NCBI GenBank assembly: GCA_049841135.1
Contig: JASGHK010000007.1
Coordinates: 434,001-498,000, forward strand
Direction: 5' to 3'
DNA length: 64,000 nt
DNA from: JACRCT01 sp049841135
GTDB lineage: Bacteria; Myxococcota; Myxococcia; Myxococcales; UBA5297
A program made the position numbers and the translations under genes. Positions 37,197-46,871 of the stretch are shown here, piece after piece. How positions within the stretch are numbered: position 1 is the stretch's first letter; every line of letters starts with the position of its first letter. The notes beneath the pieces were generated by a model that saw nothing but the letters and a program-made list of their open reading frames with translations, did not search any database and was not told the DNA's origin.

Positions 37197-39020
37197 GTGA
37201 GCACGAGCGAAGTGTCGGCAACGAAGGCCAGCCCCGGCGGAGGGTTCCTGGTCGCGCCGGTTCCGCGCGGCGGCATCTTCTCCCGCGAGAAGCTCACCGA
37301 GGACCAGAAGCTCTTCGGCCAGACCGCCGAGAAGTTCTGGAAGGAGGAGGTCCTCACCCGGCTCGAGGCCATCGAGGCCAAGGCGACGGTCGAGGAGAGC
37401 GGGAAGAAGCTCCCCGTGGGCGTCTGGCTGCTCAAGAAGGTCTGCGACCTGGGCCTGGTGGGCCTGGACGTCCCCGAGGAGTACGGCGGCCTCGGCGCCG
37501 ACAAGACGACCTCGGCGCTGGTCAGCGAGATCTTCGCCGGCTGCAGCAGCATGGCGGTGACCTTCGGCGCCCACAGCGGCATCGGCATGCTGCCCATCGT
37601 CCTCTTCGGCAACGACGCGCAGAAGAAGAAGTACCTGCCGCGCATCATGAGCGGCGAGGCCATCAGCTGCTACGGGCTCACCGAGCCCGGCAGCGGCAGC
37701 GACGCGCTCTCGGGCAAGACCACCGCGCGGCGAAGCGCGGACGGCTCGGCGTTCCTGCTCAACGGCCAGAAGCAGTACATCACCAACGGCTCGTGGGCCG
37801 ACATGGCGGTCGTCTTCGCCCAGGTCGACGGCAAGTACTCGGGCTTCATCGTCGACCTCCACGCCCCGGGCGTCAGCCGCGGCGCGGAGGAGAAGAAGAT
37901 GGGCATCCACGGCTCGTCGACCGCCTCGCTCATCTTCGAGGACGTGCGCGTGCCCAAGGAGGACCTCCTGGGCGAGGTCGGCGACGGCCCGGCCATCGCG
38001 CTCAACATCCTCTACATGGGCCGGCTCAAGCTGGGCTTCGCCGGCGTGGGCACGAGCAAGTACGTCATCGAGCGCACCGTCGGCTTCGGCAAGGACCGCA
38101 AGCAGTTCGGCCAGCCGGTCATCCACTTCGACGTGCAGAAGGGCAAGCTGGCCGACATGGTCTGCTCGACCTACGCGGCCGAGTCGCTCGTCTACCGGAC
38201 CATCGGCGCCGTCGACGAGCGGATCGCCACGGTGGAGAAGTCGAGCCCCGGCTACCAGGAGCACGTGGTGCAGGTGCTGCGCTCCTTCGGCGTCGAGGCC
38301 TCCATCGTCAAGGTCTTCGGCACCGAGACGCTGATGAAGGTGGCCAACCACGGCGTGCGCATGCACGGCGGCTACGGCTTCACCGAGGAGTACCAGGTGG
38401 AGCGCGTGCTGCGGGACAACGTGGTCGACACCATCTTCGAGGGCACCAACGACATCAACCGCATGCTGGCGTTCGGCACCCTCGTCCAGAACATCTTCGC
38501 GGCGGAGCTCCCGTTCCTGTCGACGATGGAGCGGCTGCATGCCGAGCTGCGCCAAGGCCAGTACGGCACGCCGCAGCCACAGGAGCCGCTTGGCCGGGAG
38601 CTCAAGCGCCTCGCCGACGCCAAGCGCGCGCTCGCCTACGCCGTCGAGGCGGCGATCATCGGTCTGGGCAAGGACGTGCGCGTCGAGCAGCAGGTGGCCG
38701 CGGCGCTCACCGACGGGCTCATCGCGCTCTACGCCGCGGAGTCGACGCTGGCCCGCGTGCTGGAGCAGCGCGAACACGCGCCCGCCGGCCGCCGGGAGCT
38801 GCTCGACGCCGTCGCCACTCTCGTCGTCCACGAGAAGTGCGGCGACCTCGCGCGCTGGACGCTGGACGCGCTCAGCCACGTCGCCCCGCCCGGAGAGCTC
38901 GCCGCGCGCCGCCAGACGCTCCTGCGCCTGCTCGAGGGCACCGATGCCCCGGTGGACGCCGTGCGCCTGCGGCGCCTCGTCGCCGACCACGCCATCGAAG
39001 CCGGCCGCTACCCCTTCTAG
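37197..39020 (+). CDS. fadE: Acyl-CoA dehydrogenase
   Basis: 607-residue FAD-dependent acyl-CoA dehydrogenase of the long form (about 600 residues, as Bacillus FadE). It catalyses the first step of beta-oxidation, acyl-CoA to trans-2-enoyl-CoA. Features are CYGLTEPGSGSDAL and TNGSWADMAVVFA in the middle domain, MHGGYGFTEEYQVERVLRD, and IFEGTNDINRML with the catalytic Glu-415, followed by a 180-residue helical C-terminal extension. Start GTG at 37197, chosen because AAGGAGG lies ten bases upstream. It heads the operon with the thiolase and the FadN-like gene; the 72-bp gap holds a 12-bp hairpin. Confidence 0.9.
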   Translation: MSTSEVSATKASPGGGFLVAPVPRGGIFSREKLTEDQKLFGQTAEKFWKEEVLTRLEAIEAKATVEESGKKLPVGVWLLKKVCDLGLVGLDVPEEYGGLGADKTTSALVSEIFAGCSSMAVTFGAHSGIGMLPIVLFGNDAQKKKYLPRIMSGEAISCYGLTEPGSGSDALSGKTTARRSADGSAFLLNGQKQYITNGSWADMAVVFAQVDGKYSGFIVDLHAPGVSRGAEEKKMGIHGSSTASLIFEDVRVPKEDLLGEVGDGPAIALNILYMGRLKLGFAGVGTSKYVIERTVGFGKDRKQFGQPVIHFDVQKGKLADMVCSTYAAESLVYRTIGAVDERIATVEKSSPGYQEHVVQVLRSFGVEASIVKVFGTETLMKVANHGVRMHGGYGFTEEYQVERVLRDNVVDTIFEGTNDINRMLAFGTLVQNIFAAELPFLSTMERLHAELRQGQYGTPQPQEPLGRELKRLADAKRALAYAVEAAIIGLGKDVRVEQQVAAALTDGLIALYAAESTLARVLEQREHAPAGRRELLDAVATLVVHEKCGDLARWTLDALSHVAPPGELAARRQTLLRLLEGTDAPVDAVRLRRLVADHAIEAGRYPF

Positions 39021-39021
39021 A

Positions 39022-39059
39022 GACTTCGTTCGGAGGGAAGCGCAGCGCCGAACGAAGTC
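39022..39059. terminator. Intercistronic 12-bp hairpin between fadE and fadA
   Basis: GACTTCGTTCGG at 39022-39033 pairs perfectly with CCGAACGAAGTC at 39048-39059 over a 14-base loop, directly after the fadE stop. No T-run follows. It could be a partial terminator, an RNA-processing site or a dosage element separating fadE from fadA-fadN. Confidence 0.5.
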
Positions 39060-39092
39060 GATTGTCAAAGAGCCTCGGAAAGGAACCGAACC

Positions 39093-40238
39093 ATGGAAAT
39101 CCGCAAGGTGGGAATCGTCGACGTCGCCCGCTCTCCGATCGCCCGGGCCAAGAACGGCTCGCTCAACGGGCTGAGCGGCCTGGAGGTCGCCAGCCAGGTC
39201 GTCAAGCAGCTCTTGGCGCGCAACCCGCAAGTGCCGGTGGACCGCATCGAGCACCTGGCCGCCGGGTGCGCCTTCCCCGAGGGCGAGAACGGCCTGAACC
39301 TCGCCCGGCAGATCGTGGTGAAGTCCGGCCTGCCGATCAGCGTGGCCGCGACCACCGTCAACCAGTTCTGCGCCTCCTCGCAGCAGGCGCTGATGGTCCT
39401 CGCCGACGCGCTGGCGGTGGGCAAGGGCGACATCGCCATCGTCGTCGGCCTGGAGCACATGGTCCGCGTGCCGATGGGCGGCTACAACCCGGCCTACGAC
39501 AAGGAGCTCGCGGAGCTGGGCTTCTACATGGGCATGGGCGACACCGCCGAGCTGCTGGCGAAGGAAGGCAGCATCAGCCGCGAGGCGCAGGAGGCGTTCT
39601 CCGCCGAGAGCCACGTCAAGGCGCTCAAGGCCTGGAAGGAGAGGGCCTTCGCCAAGGAGGTCGTGCCCATCACGCTGCCCGACGGCAAGAAGTTCGAGGT
39701 CGACGAGTGCCCGATGGAGCCCAACCTCGAGAAGATGAGGTCGCTGGCCCCGGCCTTCGACGCCAAGGGCACCATCACCGCCGCCACCAGCTCGCCGGTC
39801 TCGGTCGGCGCCGGAGCCGCCATCCTCATGGCCGAGGACGTCGCCCAGAAGCTGGAGCTGCCGCTGCGGGCGCGTCTCGTCACCACCGCCGTCTCCGGCT
39901 GCGACTACAAGCGCATGGGCATGGGCCCCATCCCCGCCACCGAGAAGGCGCTCGCGCGGGCGGGCCTGAAGATGAGCGACCTGGACGTCATCGAGCTCAA
40001 CGAGGCCTTCGCCGCGCAGAGCCTCTACGTCATCGAGAAGGGCCGCTTCCCCAAGGAGAAGGTCAACGTCCTGGGCGGCGCCATCGCCCTGGGCCACCCG
40101 CTGGGCATGAGCGGCATCCGCATCGTCGGGACGGCCCTCACCGTGCTGGAGAGGGCGAAGGGCCGGTATGGCCTGGCCACCATGTGCGTCGGCGGCGGGC
40201 AGGGCGCGACGACCATCCTCGAGCGCGTGGGGAGGTAG
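39093..40238 (+). CDS. fadA: Acetyl-CoA acyltransferase (thiolase)
   Basis: 381-residue thiolase that cleaves 3-ketoacyl-CoA with CoA, the last step of beta-oxidation. Active-site residues are Cys-93 (VNQFCASSQQAL), His-335 (ALGHPLGMSG) and Cys-365 (MCVGGGQG); NEAFAAQS is also conserved. It starts 72 bp after fadE, and its stop lies 8 bp before the next start, so fadA and fadN are tightly coupled. Length matches FadA-type thiolases of about 390 residues. Confidence 0.92.
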   Translation: MEIRKVGIVDVARSPIARAKNGSLNGLSGLEVASQVVKQLLARNPQVPVDRIEHLAAGCAFPEGENGLNLARQIVVKSGLPISVAATTVNQFCASSQQALMVLADALAVGKGDIAIVVGLEHMVRVPMGGYNPAYDKELAELGFYMGMGDTAELLAKEGSISREAQEAFSAESHVKALKAWKERAFAKEVVPITLPDGKKFEVDECPMEPNLEKMRSLAPAFDAKGTITAATSSPVSVGAGAAILMAEDVAQKLELPLRARLVTTAVSGCDYKRMGMGPIPATEKALARAGLKMSDLDVIELNEAFAAQSLYVIEKGRFPKEKVNVLGGAIALGHPLGMSGIRIVGTALTVLERAKGRYGLATMCVGGGQGATTILERVGR

Positions 40239-40246
40239 GGAACGCC

Positions 40247-42598
40247 ATGGCCGAGATCAAACACGTGGCCGTCCTCGGGGGCGGCATCATGGGGGCCGGC
40301 ATCGCCGGCTTCTTCGCCGACCGCGGGTACGAGTGCAGCATCTACGACCTGACGCTCGAGCTCGCCCAGGGCGCGCTCGACAAGCTCAACGACCCGAAGG
40401 CCAAGGTCCCGCTCATCCTCACGTCGCGCAGCCTCAAGCGGATCAAGCCGCTGCCGCTGTCGGCGATGAAGGACGAGCTGCCCAAGGCGGACCTGCTCAT
40501 CGAGGCCGTGCCCGAGGTGATGAGCATCAAGAAGAAGGGCCTCGCCGAGGTCGACCGCTACCGCAAGCCGGGCTCGATCATCGCCACCAACACCTCGGGC
40601 CTGTCGCTCGCCGAGATGTGCGAGGGCTTCAGCCAGGACCTGCGCGAGCACTTCGTCGGCATCCACTTCTTCAACCCGGTGCGCTACATGGCGCTGGTGG
40701 AGGTCGTCCCCGGGCCGGCGACCAAGAAGGCCGTCGTCGACCAGGTCTTCGAGCTGTTCGAGCGGGCCGGCAAGCGGCCCATCCTCGGCCGCGACACGCC
40801 CAACTTCGTCGCCAACCGCGTCGGCATCTACTCGCTGATGTGGACCCTGGAGCTGGCCCGCAAATACGACCTGACCGTCGAGGAGGTGGACCTCATCACC
40901 GGCGAGGTGCTGGCGCGCCCCAAGAGCGCCACGTTCCGGCTGTGCGACATGGTGGGCATCGAGACCCTGTCGCACGCCTCGAAGAACTCCTACGACCACT
41001 GCCCGGACGATCCGGACCGCAAGCTCTTCGAGCCCCCCGCTTACATCGCCAAGATGATCGAGATGAAGCTGTTGGGCGACAAGACGGGCAAGGGCTTCTA
41101 CCAGAAGCCCAAGGCCGACAAGGGCGGGAGCGGCGACGAGGGTGCGCCGAAGAAGGGCGGCAAGCCCGACCTCCTGGCGCTGGACCTGAAGACGCTCGAG
41201 TACCGGCCCAAGACCGAGCCGAAGAGCGACTGCGTTCGCTACGCCAAGACGTTCTCCAAGCCGGCCGACCGGCTGGTGGCGATGTGCACCTACGGCGAGG
41301 ACGACCGCGTCTCCCGGTTCGCCCGCGAGCTGGTGCTGGGCTGCGCGGCCTACGCCTTCCGCCGCGTGGGCGAGGTCGCCGACGACGTGGAGACCGTGGA
41401 CAACGCCATCAAGTGGGGCTTCGGCCACGAGGTCGGGCCCATCGAGGCGCTGGACGCGCTCGGGCTGCACCGCGCGCTGCGGATGATGGAGGCGGCGGGC
41501 ATCGCCGTGCCGGAGGGCCTGCGGACGATCGCCGAGGAGCGCGGCCGCGTCTATCCGGCCGAGCCCAAGGCGCCGCCGGCGCGCATCCTCTCGCTCGCCT
41601 GGCAGCGCAGCCAGGGCAAGGTGGTCCGCGAGAACCTCAACGCGCGGCTGGTGGACCTGGGCGACCAGGTCCTGGGCGTGGAGCTCGACGCCAAGATGGT
41701 CCCGACCATGAACCCGGTCGACGACTACATGATGGCGATGATGGAGCAGGCGCACGAGGAGGTGTCCTCCGGGCGCTTCAAGGCGCTGGTCGTCGCCAAC
41801 CAGGCGGCGAACTTCTGCGCCGGCGCGCAGCTCAACGCGGTGCTCGAGCTCGCCAAGGGCCAGAAGTTCGACCAGCTGGAGCGGATGGCGGCGATGCTCC
41901 AGAAGGTCAACCTGATGAACCTGCACGCGCCCTTCCCGGTGGTGACCGCGCCGCACGGGATGACGCTCGGCGGCGGCCTGGAGATCGCCCTGGGCGGCCA
42001 GGCGCGCGTGGCGGCGGCGGAGCTCTACGCCGGGCTCGTCGAGGTCGGCGTCGGCGTGATCCCCGCCGGCGGCGGCTGCTACCTGCTGTTGCGGCAGCTC
42101 ATCAACAGGAGCGCCAAGGCCAACCCCGGCCCGATGCCGCCGGTGATGGCCGCCTTCGACCTCATCGGCTTCGGCAAGGTCTCGACCTCCGCCTTCGACG
42201 CGCAGGAGAAGGGGCTGCTGGCCAAGACCGACGTCATCTGCTTCAGCAAGGACGAGCAGGTCCGCCAGGCCAAGGAGCTCGCGCTCAAGATGCTCCCGGG
42301 CCACAAGGCGATCGAGCAGCAGGCCCTGACGCTGCCCGGGCCCAACGGCTACCTCGTCATGGAGGACTCCATCGAGAGCTTCGTCCGCCAGGGGAAGATC
42401 ACGCCCTACAGCGCGCGGATCGCCAAGGTGCAGGCGCGCATCCTCACCGGCGGGCCCACGGCCAGCCCGGCGCACCCGGTGTCGGAGGAGACCCTGCTCG
42501 GCCTCGAGCGCGAGGGCTTCGTGGAGCTGTGCGCCGAGAAGCCGACGCAGGAGCGCATCGCCTTCATGCTCAAGAAGGGCAAGCCGCTCATCAACTGA
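40247..42598 (+). CDS. fadN: 3-hydroxyacyl-CoA dehydrogenase/enoyl-CoA hydratase (FadN-like)
   Basis: 783-residue bifunctional beta-oxidation enzyme with the dehydrogenase first. The Rossmann domain opens VAVLGGGIMGAGIAGFFADRG (NAD binding) and has the dehydrogenase signature HFVGIHFFNPVRYMALVEVV. A 3HCDH C-domain follows (about 195-440), then a crotonase-fold hydratase domain (about 530-720) with the oxyanion LGGGLEIALGG and VEVGVGVIPAGGG. This order and length fit FadN of the Bacillus fadNAE operon (789 residues) rather than E. coli FadB. GGAGG overlaps the fadA stop. A strong hairpin after the stop probably ends the operon. Confidence 0.9.
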   Translation: MAEIKHVAVLGGGIMGAGIAGFFADRGYECSIYDLTLELAQGALDKLNDPKAKVPLILTSRSLKRIKPLPLSAMKDELPKADLLIEAVPEVMSIKKKGLAEVDRYRKPGSIIATNTSGLSLAEMCEGFSQDLREHFVGIHFFNPVRYMALVEVVPGPATKKAVVDQVFELFERAGKRPILGRDTPNFVANRVGIYSLMWTLELARKYDLTVEEVDLITGEVLARPKSATFRLCDMVGIETLSHASKNSYDHCPDDPDRKLFEPPAYIAKMIEMKLLGDKTGKGFYQKPKADKGGSGDEGAPKKGGKPDLLALDLKTLEYRPKTEPKSDCVRYAKTFSKPADRLVAMCTYGEDDRVSRFARELVLGCAAYAFRRVGEVADDVETVDNAIKWGFGHEVGPIEALDALGLHRALRMMEAAGIAVPEGLRTIAEERGRVYPAEPKAPPARILSLAWQRSQGKVVRENLNARLVDLGDQVLGVELDAKMVPTMNPVDDYMMAMMEQAHEEVSSGRFKALVVANQAANFCAGAQLNAVLELAKGQKFDQLERMAAMLQKVNLMNLHAPFPVVTAPHGMTLGGGLEIALGGQARVAAAELYAGLVEVGVGVIPAGGGCYLLLRQLINRSAKANPGPMPPVMAAFDLIGFGKVSTSAFDAQEKGLLAKTDVICFSKDEQVRQAKELALKMLPGHKAIEQQALTLPGPNGYLVMEDSIESFVRQGKITPYSARIAKVQARILTGGPTASPAHPVSEETLLGLEREGFVELCAEKPTQERIAFMLKKGKPLIN

Positions 42599-42629
42599 GG
42601 CGGGGGACAGGCGAGGCGCAGGGCCACCG

Positions 42630-42660
42630 GCGGCCGCTCGTCCACGAGGCGAGCGGCCGC
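42630..42660. terminator. Hairpin at the end of the beta-oxidation operon
   Basis: GCGGCCGCTCG at 42630-42640 pairs perfectly (11 bp) with CGAGCGGCCGC at 42650-42660 over a 9-base loop, followed by TGGCGTTTGC. It lies 32 bp after the fadN stop, a position typical of terminators, though the T-run is weak. Confidence 0.55.
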
Positions 42661-42715
42661 TGGCGTTTGCGCGCACGGGCGACGGGCCGCCCGGCGCCCC
42701 TCGCTTCCCGGCGCA

Positions 42716-42748
42716 CTAGCAAACCTGCTTGCTTTCAAGTCTGCGAGC
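42716..42748 (+). repeat. Left 33-bp direct repeat flanking the ATPase gene
   Basis: Matches 44377-44409 at 27 of 33 positions without gaps; shared blocks are CTAGCA, ACCTGCT and CAAGTCTGC. It lies 25 bp before the ATPase start codon and is followed by more CTAG-rich sequence (GAGCTAGCTAGCAGCTCTGC). Confidence 0.65.
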
Positions 42749-42773
42749 TAGCTAGCAGCTCTGCGAGGGCGCC

Positions 42774-44355
42774 ATGTTCACCACCAGCGTGCCGGTCACC
42801 GCCGAGGCCTTCTTCGACCGCGAGAAGGAGCGCCGAGAGGTCCTCGAGGCCATCGAGCGGTTGCGCCAGGGGGCGCCCCGCTGGCTCTGCCTCATCGGGT
42901 CGCGCAAGGTGGGCAAGACGAGCCTGCTGCTCGAGGTGGCCCGCGAGGCTCACCGGCAGCCGGGCCGCTCGCGGGTGCACCCGCCGCACTTCGTGGTGCT
43001 CGACGTCCAGGGAGATCCTCCCGCTGTCGCGGGAGCTGTTCCGGACGCTGGCGCTGCGCGCCGTCGACGCCGCGCTCTCGGTGGAGGCCGGCGCCTCGCT
43101 GGGCGCCCTCACCCGCGACCCGGTGGGCTACCGCAAGGCCTTGGTCGGGGCCCGCTCCTTCTCCAAGCTGTCTGCGGCGGCGCAGAGCTTCACCCTGGAG
43201 CTGCCGGGGAGCCCGGTCGACGGGGAGGGCTTCGTGCGCGACTGCCTGGAGCTGCCCGAGCAGCTCGCCGCCGCGACCGGCGGGCACCTGGTGGTGGCCA
43301 TCGACGAGTTCCAGGAGCTGGCGTCGCTCGGCAAGGTCCGCGGCGGCGCCGACCCGCTCCCGCTGATGCGCAGCGTCTGGCAGCGCCACAAGCGCGTCGG
43401 CTACGTGGTCTCGGGCTCCTCGCGCACCATGCTGCTGCGCCTGGCGACGTCGCAGCACTCGCCGTTCTTCCAGCACTTCAAGGTCGTGGAGATCGGGCCG
43501 TTCTCCGAGCGCGCCGCGGTCGAGCTGTTGACCCGGGCCAGCGCCGACGAGGGACCTATCGGCGAGGCGCTCGCGCGCAGGGCCTACCGGGCCGTGGGCG
43601 GCAACCCGTTCTACCTGCAGGTGCTCGGCGAGTCCCTGTGCGAGCACCGGGCGGCGCGGGGCAAGGCGGACGACGACCGGCGGCTGAAGGAGTGCCTGCA
43701 GCAGGAGCTCTTCTCCCGCACCGGGCGGCTCTCGCTCTACTTCGAGAACGAGTTCCAGCGGCTCGTCGGCCGCGCCACCACGCTGGCCGCCACCCTGGAC
43801 CGCCTCGCCGAGGGGCCGGCGCGGCTGGCCGACCTCGCCCGCGCCATCAAGGCTCCGACCGGCGCGACGCTGGGCTACCTCGAGCGGCTGGGGGACGCCG
43901 TGCTCCGCAACGACGAGGGCCTGCACGCGCTCGCCGACGGCCTGTTCGCGCTCTGGCTGCGCTGGAGGCGCCCCGGCGGCTCGGTCGTGCCGATGAAGGT
44001 GCTGGGGGACGAGGGCGAGGCGGCCACGGCCGAGCACCTCGCGGGCCACGGCTTCGACCTCGTCTACCAGTCGCGCGGCTCCCGCGGCGCCTTCGACCTG
44101 CTGGCCACGCGCGGCGCCTCGCAGCTGGCGGTGCAGGTGAAGCGCATCGCCCTGCCGCTGCGGTTCGCAAAGGCGGAGTGGCTGCGGATGGAGGCCGACG
44201 CCCGCCGCTTCGGCTGGCAGTGGGCGGTGGCCAGCGTCGAGGCCTCCGGGCGCGTGGTGCTGCTCGACCCCGCCAAGGCCCGCCGGGCCGGCGCCTCGGT
44301 GACCCTGGGCGCCGGCGCCCAGATCGAGAACGTCCTGGCGTGGGTGGACCGGTGA
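42774..44355 (+). CDS. Archaeal-type AAA ATPase fused to PD-(D/E)xK-like domain, frameshifted
   Basis: About 527 residues when read across one break. The N-terminal P-loop is IGSRKVGKTSLLLE (Lys-48). Walker B is VVAIDEFQELASL (43291-43329) and the sensor segment is YVVSGSSRTMLLRL. A winged-helix-like region follows. The C-terminal domain GEAATAEHLAGHGFDLVYQ, FDLLATR (Asp at 44095-44097) and LAVQVKR (Gln and Lys at 44134-44142) fits a D...QxK nuclease-like (DUF234/Holliday-resolvase type) core. Such proteins are common in archaea and mobile; their role is poorly known. The frame breaks near 43008: CAGGGAGATCC where CAGGAGATCC reads DVQEILPL. Direct repeats bracket it, with an unrelated chemoreceptor gene beyond. 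Confidence 0.75.
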
Positions 44356-44375
44356 CCGGCCGGCTCCGGCCGCCA

Positions 44376-44409
44376 GCTAGCAGACCTGCTAGTTCGCAAG
44401 TCTGCTAGC
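44376..44409. repeat. Right direct repeat with perfect 10-bp inverted repeat
   Basis: 44377-44409 is the second copy of the 33-bp direct repeat. GCTAGCAGAC (44376-44385) and GTCTGCTAGC (44400-44409) are perfect inverted copies around a 14-base spacer, so this copy can form a hairpin. It lies in the gap between the convergent ATPase and chemoreceptor genes and could also act as a terminator for either. Confidence 0.65.
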
Positions 44410-44421
44410 GGCTCCGGGCCG

Positions 44422-46637
44422 CTACACCCGGAACCGGCCCACGATCTCCCGGAGGCTCCTCCGCCAGGGTCGACAGCTCGGAGGCGCTGACGCGGATCTC
44501 GGTCGCCGCCCGAGGTCAGGTCTCCGACTGCGGAGTTGACCACCGAGATGTCCCGGGCGATGGACTGCGACACCGTCGCGGTCTGCGTGACCTGCTCGTT
44601 GGAGTCGCGCACGCCCATCGACGCGCTGGCGATGTTCCCGGCGATGTCCTTGGTCACGGTCGCCTGCTCCTCGATGGCCACCGCGATCCCTTCGATGATG
44701 TGCGCGAGGTCGGCGACGACCACCGCCACCCGCTCGATGTCCGCGACCGCGCTGGTGGTCGAGGTCTGGACAGCCTCGATCTTGCCCTTGATCTCCTCGG
44801 TCGACGTGGCCGTCTGCCGGGCCAGGTCCTTGATCTCGCTGGCGACCACCGCGAAGCCCTTGCCGGCGGCCCCGGCCCGCGAGGCCTCGATGGTCGCGTT
44901 CAGGGCCAGCAGGTTCGTCTGGCTCGAGACCCCGGCGATGGCCTCGGTGACCTTGCCGATCTCGCTGGCCGAGCGCCCCAGCTCCCGCATGGTGGTGGTG
45001 ATGGCCTGGGTGTGCCGCGTCGCCTCGGTGCTGATGCTGCGCGCCTTCTCGGCGTTGGCGGCGATCTCGCCGATGGTGGCGCTCATCTGCTCGGTGGCGC
45101 TGGCGACCGAGGCCAGGTTCGTGGACGCCCGGGTCATGTTGTCGGCCATGGTCTTGGAGGACGAGCTCGCCTCCTCGGCGGCCGAGGCGACCGTCGCGGT
45201 CTTCTCGGACATCGTCTTGACCGAGTTCGACGTCTGCGTGCTCACGGCGGACAGCTCGGTGGCCGACGACGCCAGCGTCTGGGCGTTGGTGGCGATGCCG
45301 CGGATGAGCGACTGCAGCTTGTCGGCGAAGGTGTTGAACGAGCCCGCGAGCATGCCGACCTCGTCGTGGCTGGCCACCGTCAGGCGCTTGGTCAGGTCCC
45401 CCTCGCCTTCGGAGATGTCCTGCAGGACGTCGGACGCGCTGCGGATGGGGTTGGCGACGGAGCGCGCCGTCATCACCCAGAACAGCACCGCCCCGAGCAC
45501 GCAGAGCGCGAAGGCGCCGGCCATGGCCAGGCTGCCGCTGCGGTTGGCCTCGTGGATGACCAGGGCCGCCTGGCTGAGCTCCTGCTCCGGCGCCCCGGCG
45601 ACGATGATCCAGTCCCAGGGCTTGAAGTAGGTGAACTTCGAGGTCCGCACCTGGCGCTGCGCCTCGTTCGCGTCGGGCCAGGCGAGCTGGAGGTCGCCGT
45701 TCTCACCCGGCTGGAGCGCGAGCGCCTTCGACGCCAGCTGCTGGAAGTACTTCTGCCCCTTCTCGTCCTGCACCTCCCAGACCGACGCTCCCAGCCGCGC
45801 CCGGTCCGGCGCGATGACGACGCCGCCCTTGGAGTCGAAGACCCGCACGTCGCCGGTGGTGCCGACGACGGTCCGCGCAATCTGCGCCCGCAGGCTCGTG
45901 GCGCTGTCCTCGGGGAAGCCCACGAACAGCATCCCGACGATGGCGCCGTCCGCGGTGGTGATGGGCTCGTAGGCGGTGACGAACCACTTGCTGACCACGA
46001 AGGCGCGGCCGACGAAGCGCCGCCCCTTCATCACCGCGCTCACCACCGGGTTGGGCTCGCCGCCGGCGCCCTTGGCCGGGATGTAGGTCCCGATGGCCCG
46101 CTGGCCCTCCAGGGTCTCGACGTTGGTGACGACGCGCAGCATGTCGCCGTCGTCGTTCATGCGCTGGAAGATCGTGCAGGCCACGCCGACCAGCGCGCGC
46201 ACCCGGTCCACGACGGGTGAAGGGCTCTTCGGGTCGGAGTTGGCGGTCACGGGCTCCTTGCCGATGGTCATCTGGCGCAGCTCCACCAGGCGCGTCTCGG
46301 AAGTGACCTGGTTCTTGGCCGGCCAGGAGACCTTGGTGTTGCTGAGCGCCACGGCCCCGACGGAGGCGAGCTGGGCGGCGGCCACGTTCAGGTCGGCGCC
46401 GATCTTCTGCTCGAGCACCTCCTGCTGGCTGGTCACCATGCCGCGGGCGCCGTCGAGGATGTGGCCCAGGTCGGCCGCGGCCAGACGCGCGCTCTCGGTC
46501 GCGGCGATCCGCTCGGCGCTCTGGCTCTGCCAGAGGGCGATGGCGCCGAAGACGAAGAGCGGCAGGGCGGAGCCGGCCACGCCAAAGATGGTCAATCGCT
46601 TGCTGAGCGGGGTGTCTTTGAGGAGAGCCAAGGCCAA
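44422..46637 (-). CDS. Methyl-accepting chemotaxis protein, two frame breaks near the C-terminus
   Basis: About 738-residue transmembrane chemoreceptor. N-terminal helix (TIFGVAGSALPLFVFGAIALW), a periplasmic Cache-type sensor domain (about 40-375, including GMLFVGFPEDSATSLRAQIA), a second helix (AMAGAFALCVLGAVLFWV), HAMP, then the signalling helical hairpin with SSQTNLLALNATIEASRAG and GKGFAVVASEIKDLARQT. It signals to CheA/CheW; ligand unknown. The last 40 residues need two shifts: near 44508 (surplus G) to TEIRVSASELSTLAEE, and near 44460 (GAGCCTCCGG for GAGCTCCGG) to LREIVGRFRV and stop at 44422. Start is a TTG; the second TTG (46631) has better spacing to GAGAGG. No CheR-docking pentapeptide. 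Confidence 0.82.
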
Positions 46638-46871
46638 CCTCTCTGGATGAGTTCAGCTAGCCAAGCATCGGCACGGCGAGCGGAGTTCCTTAGCCCCACA
46701 CCAATCCGAGATGCCGGCGTGTAGGTCTTGGGGCTCCAAGCGTCCACCGGCTCCCACACGCCAAGGTGCGAGGGGCCAGCCAGCCAGCCTCCCGGCCGCC
46801 GAGAGGGCACCCGGTGGTCGACGTGCCCGCAACGCTGGCAGGATGGTCCCGGAACGTGCGGAGGAGGGGAC

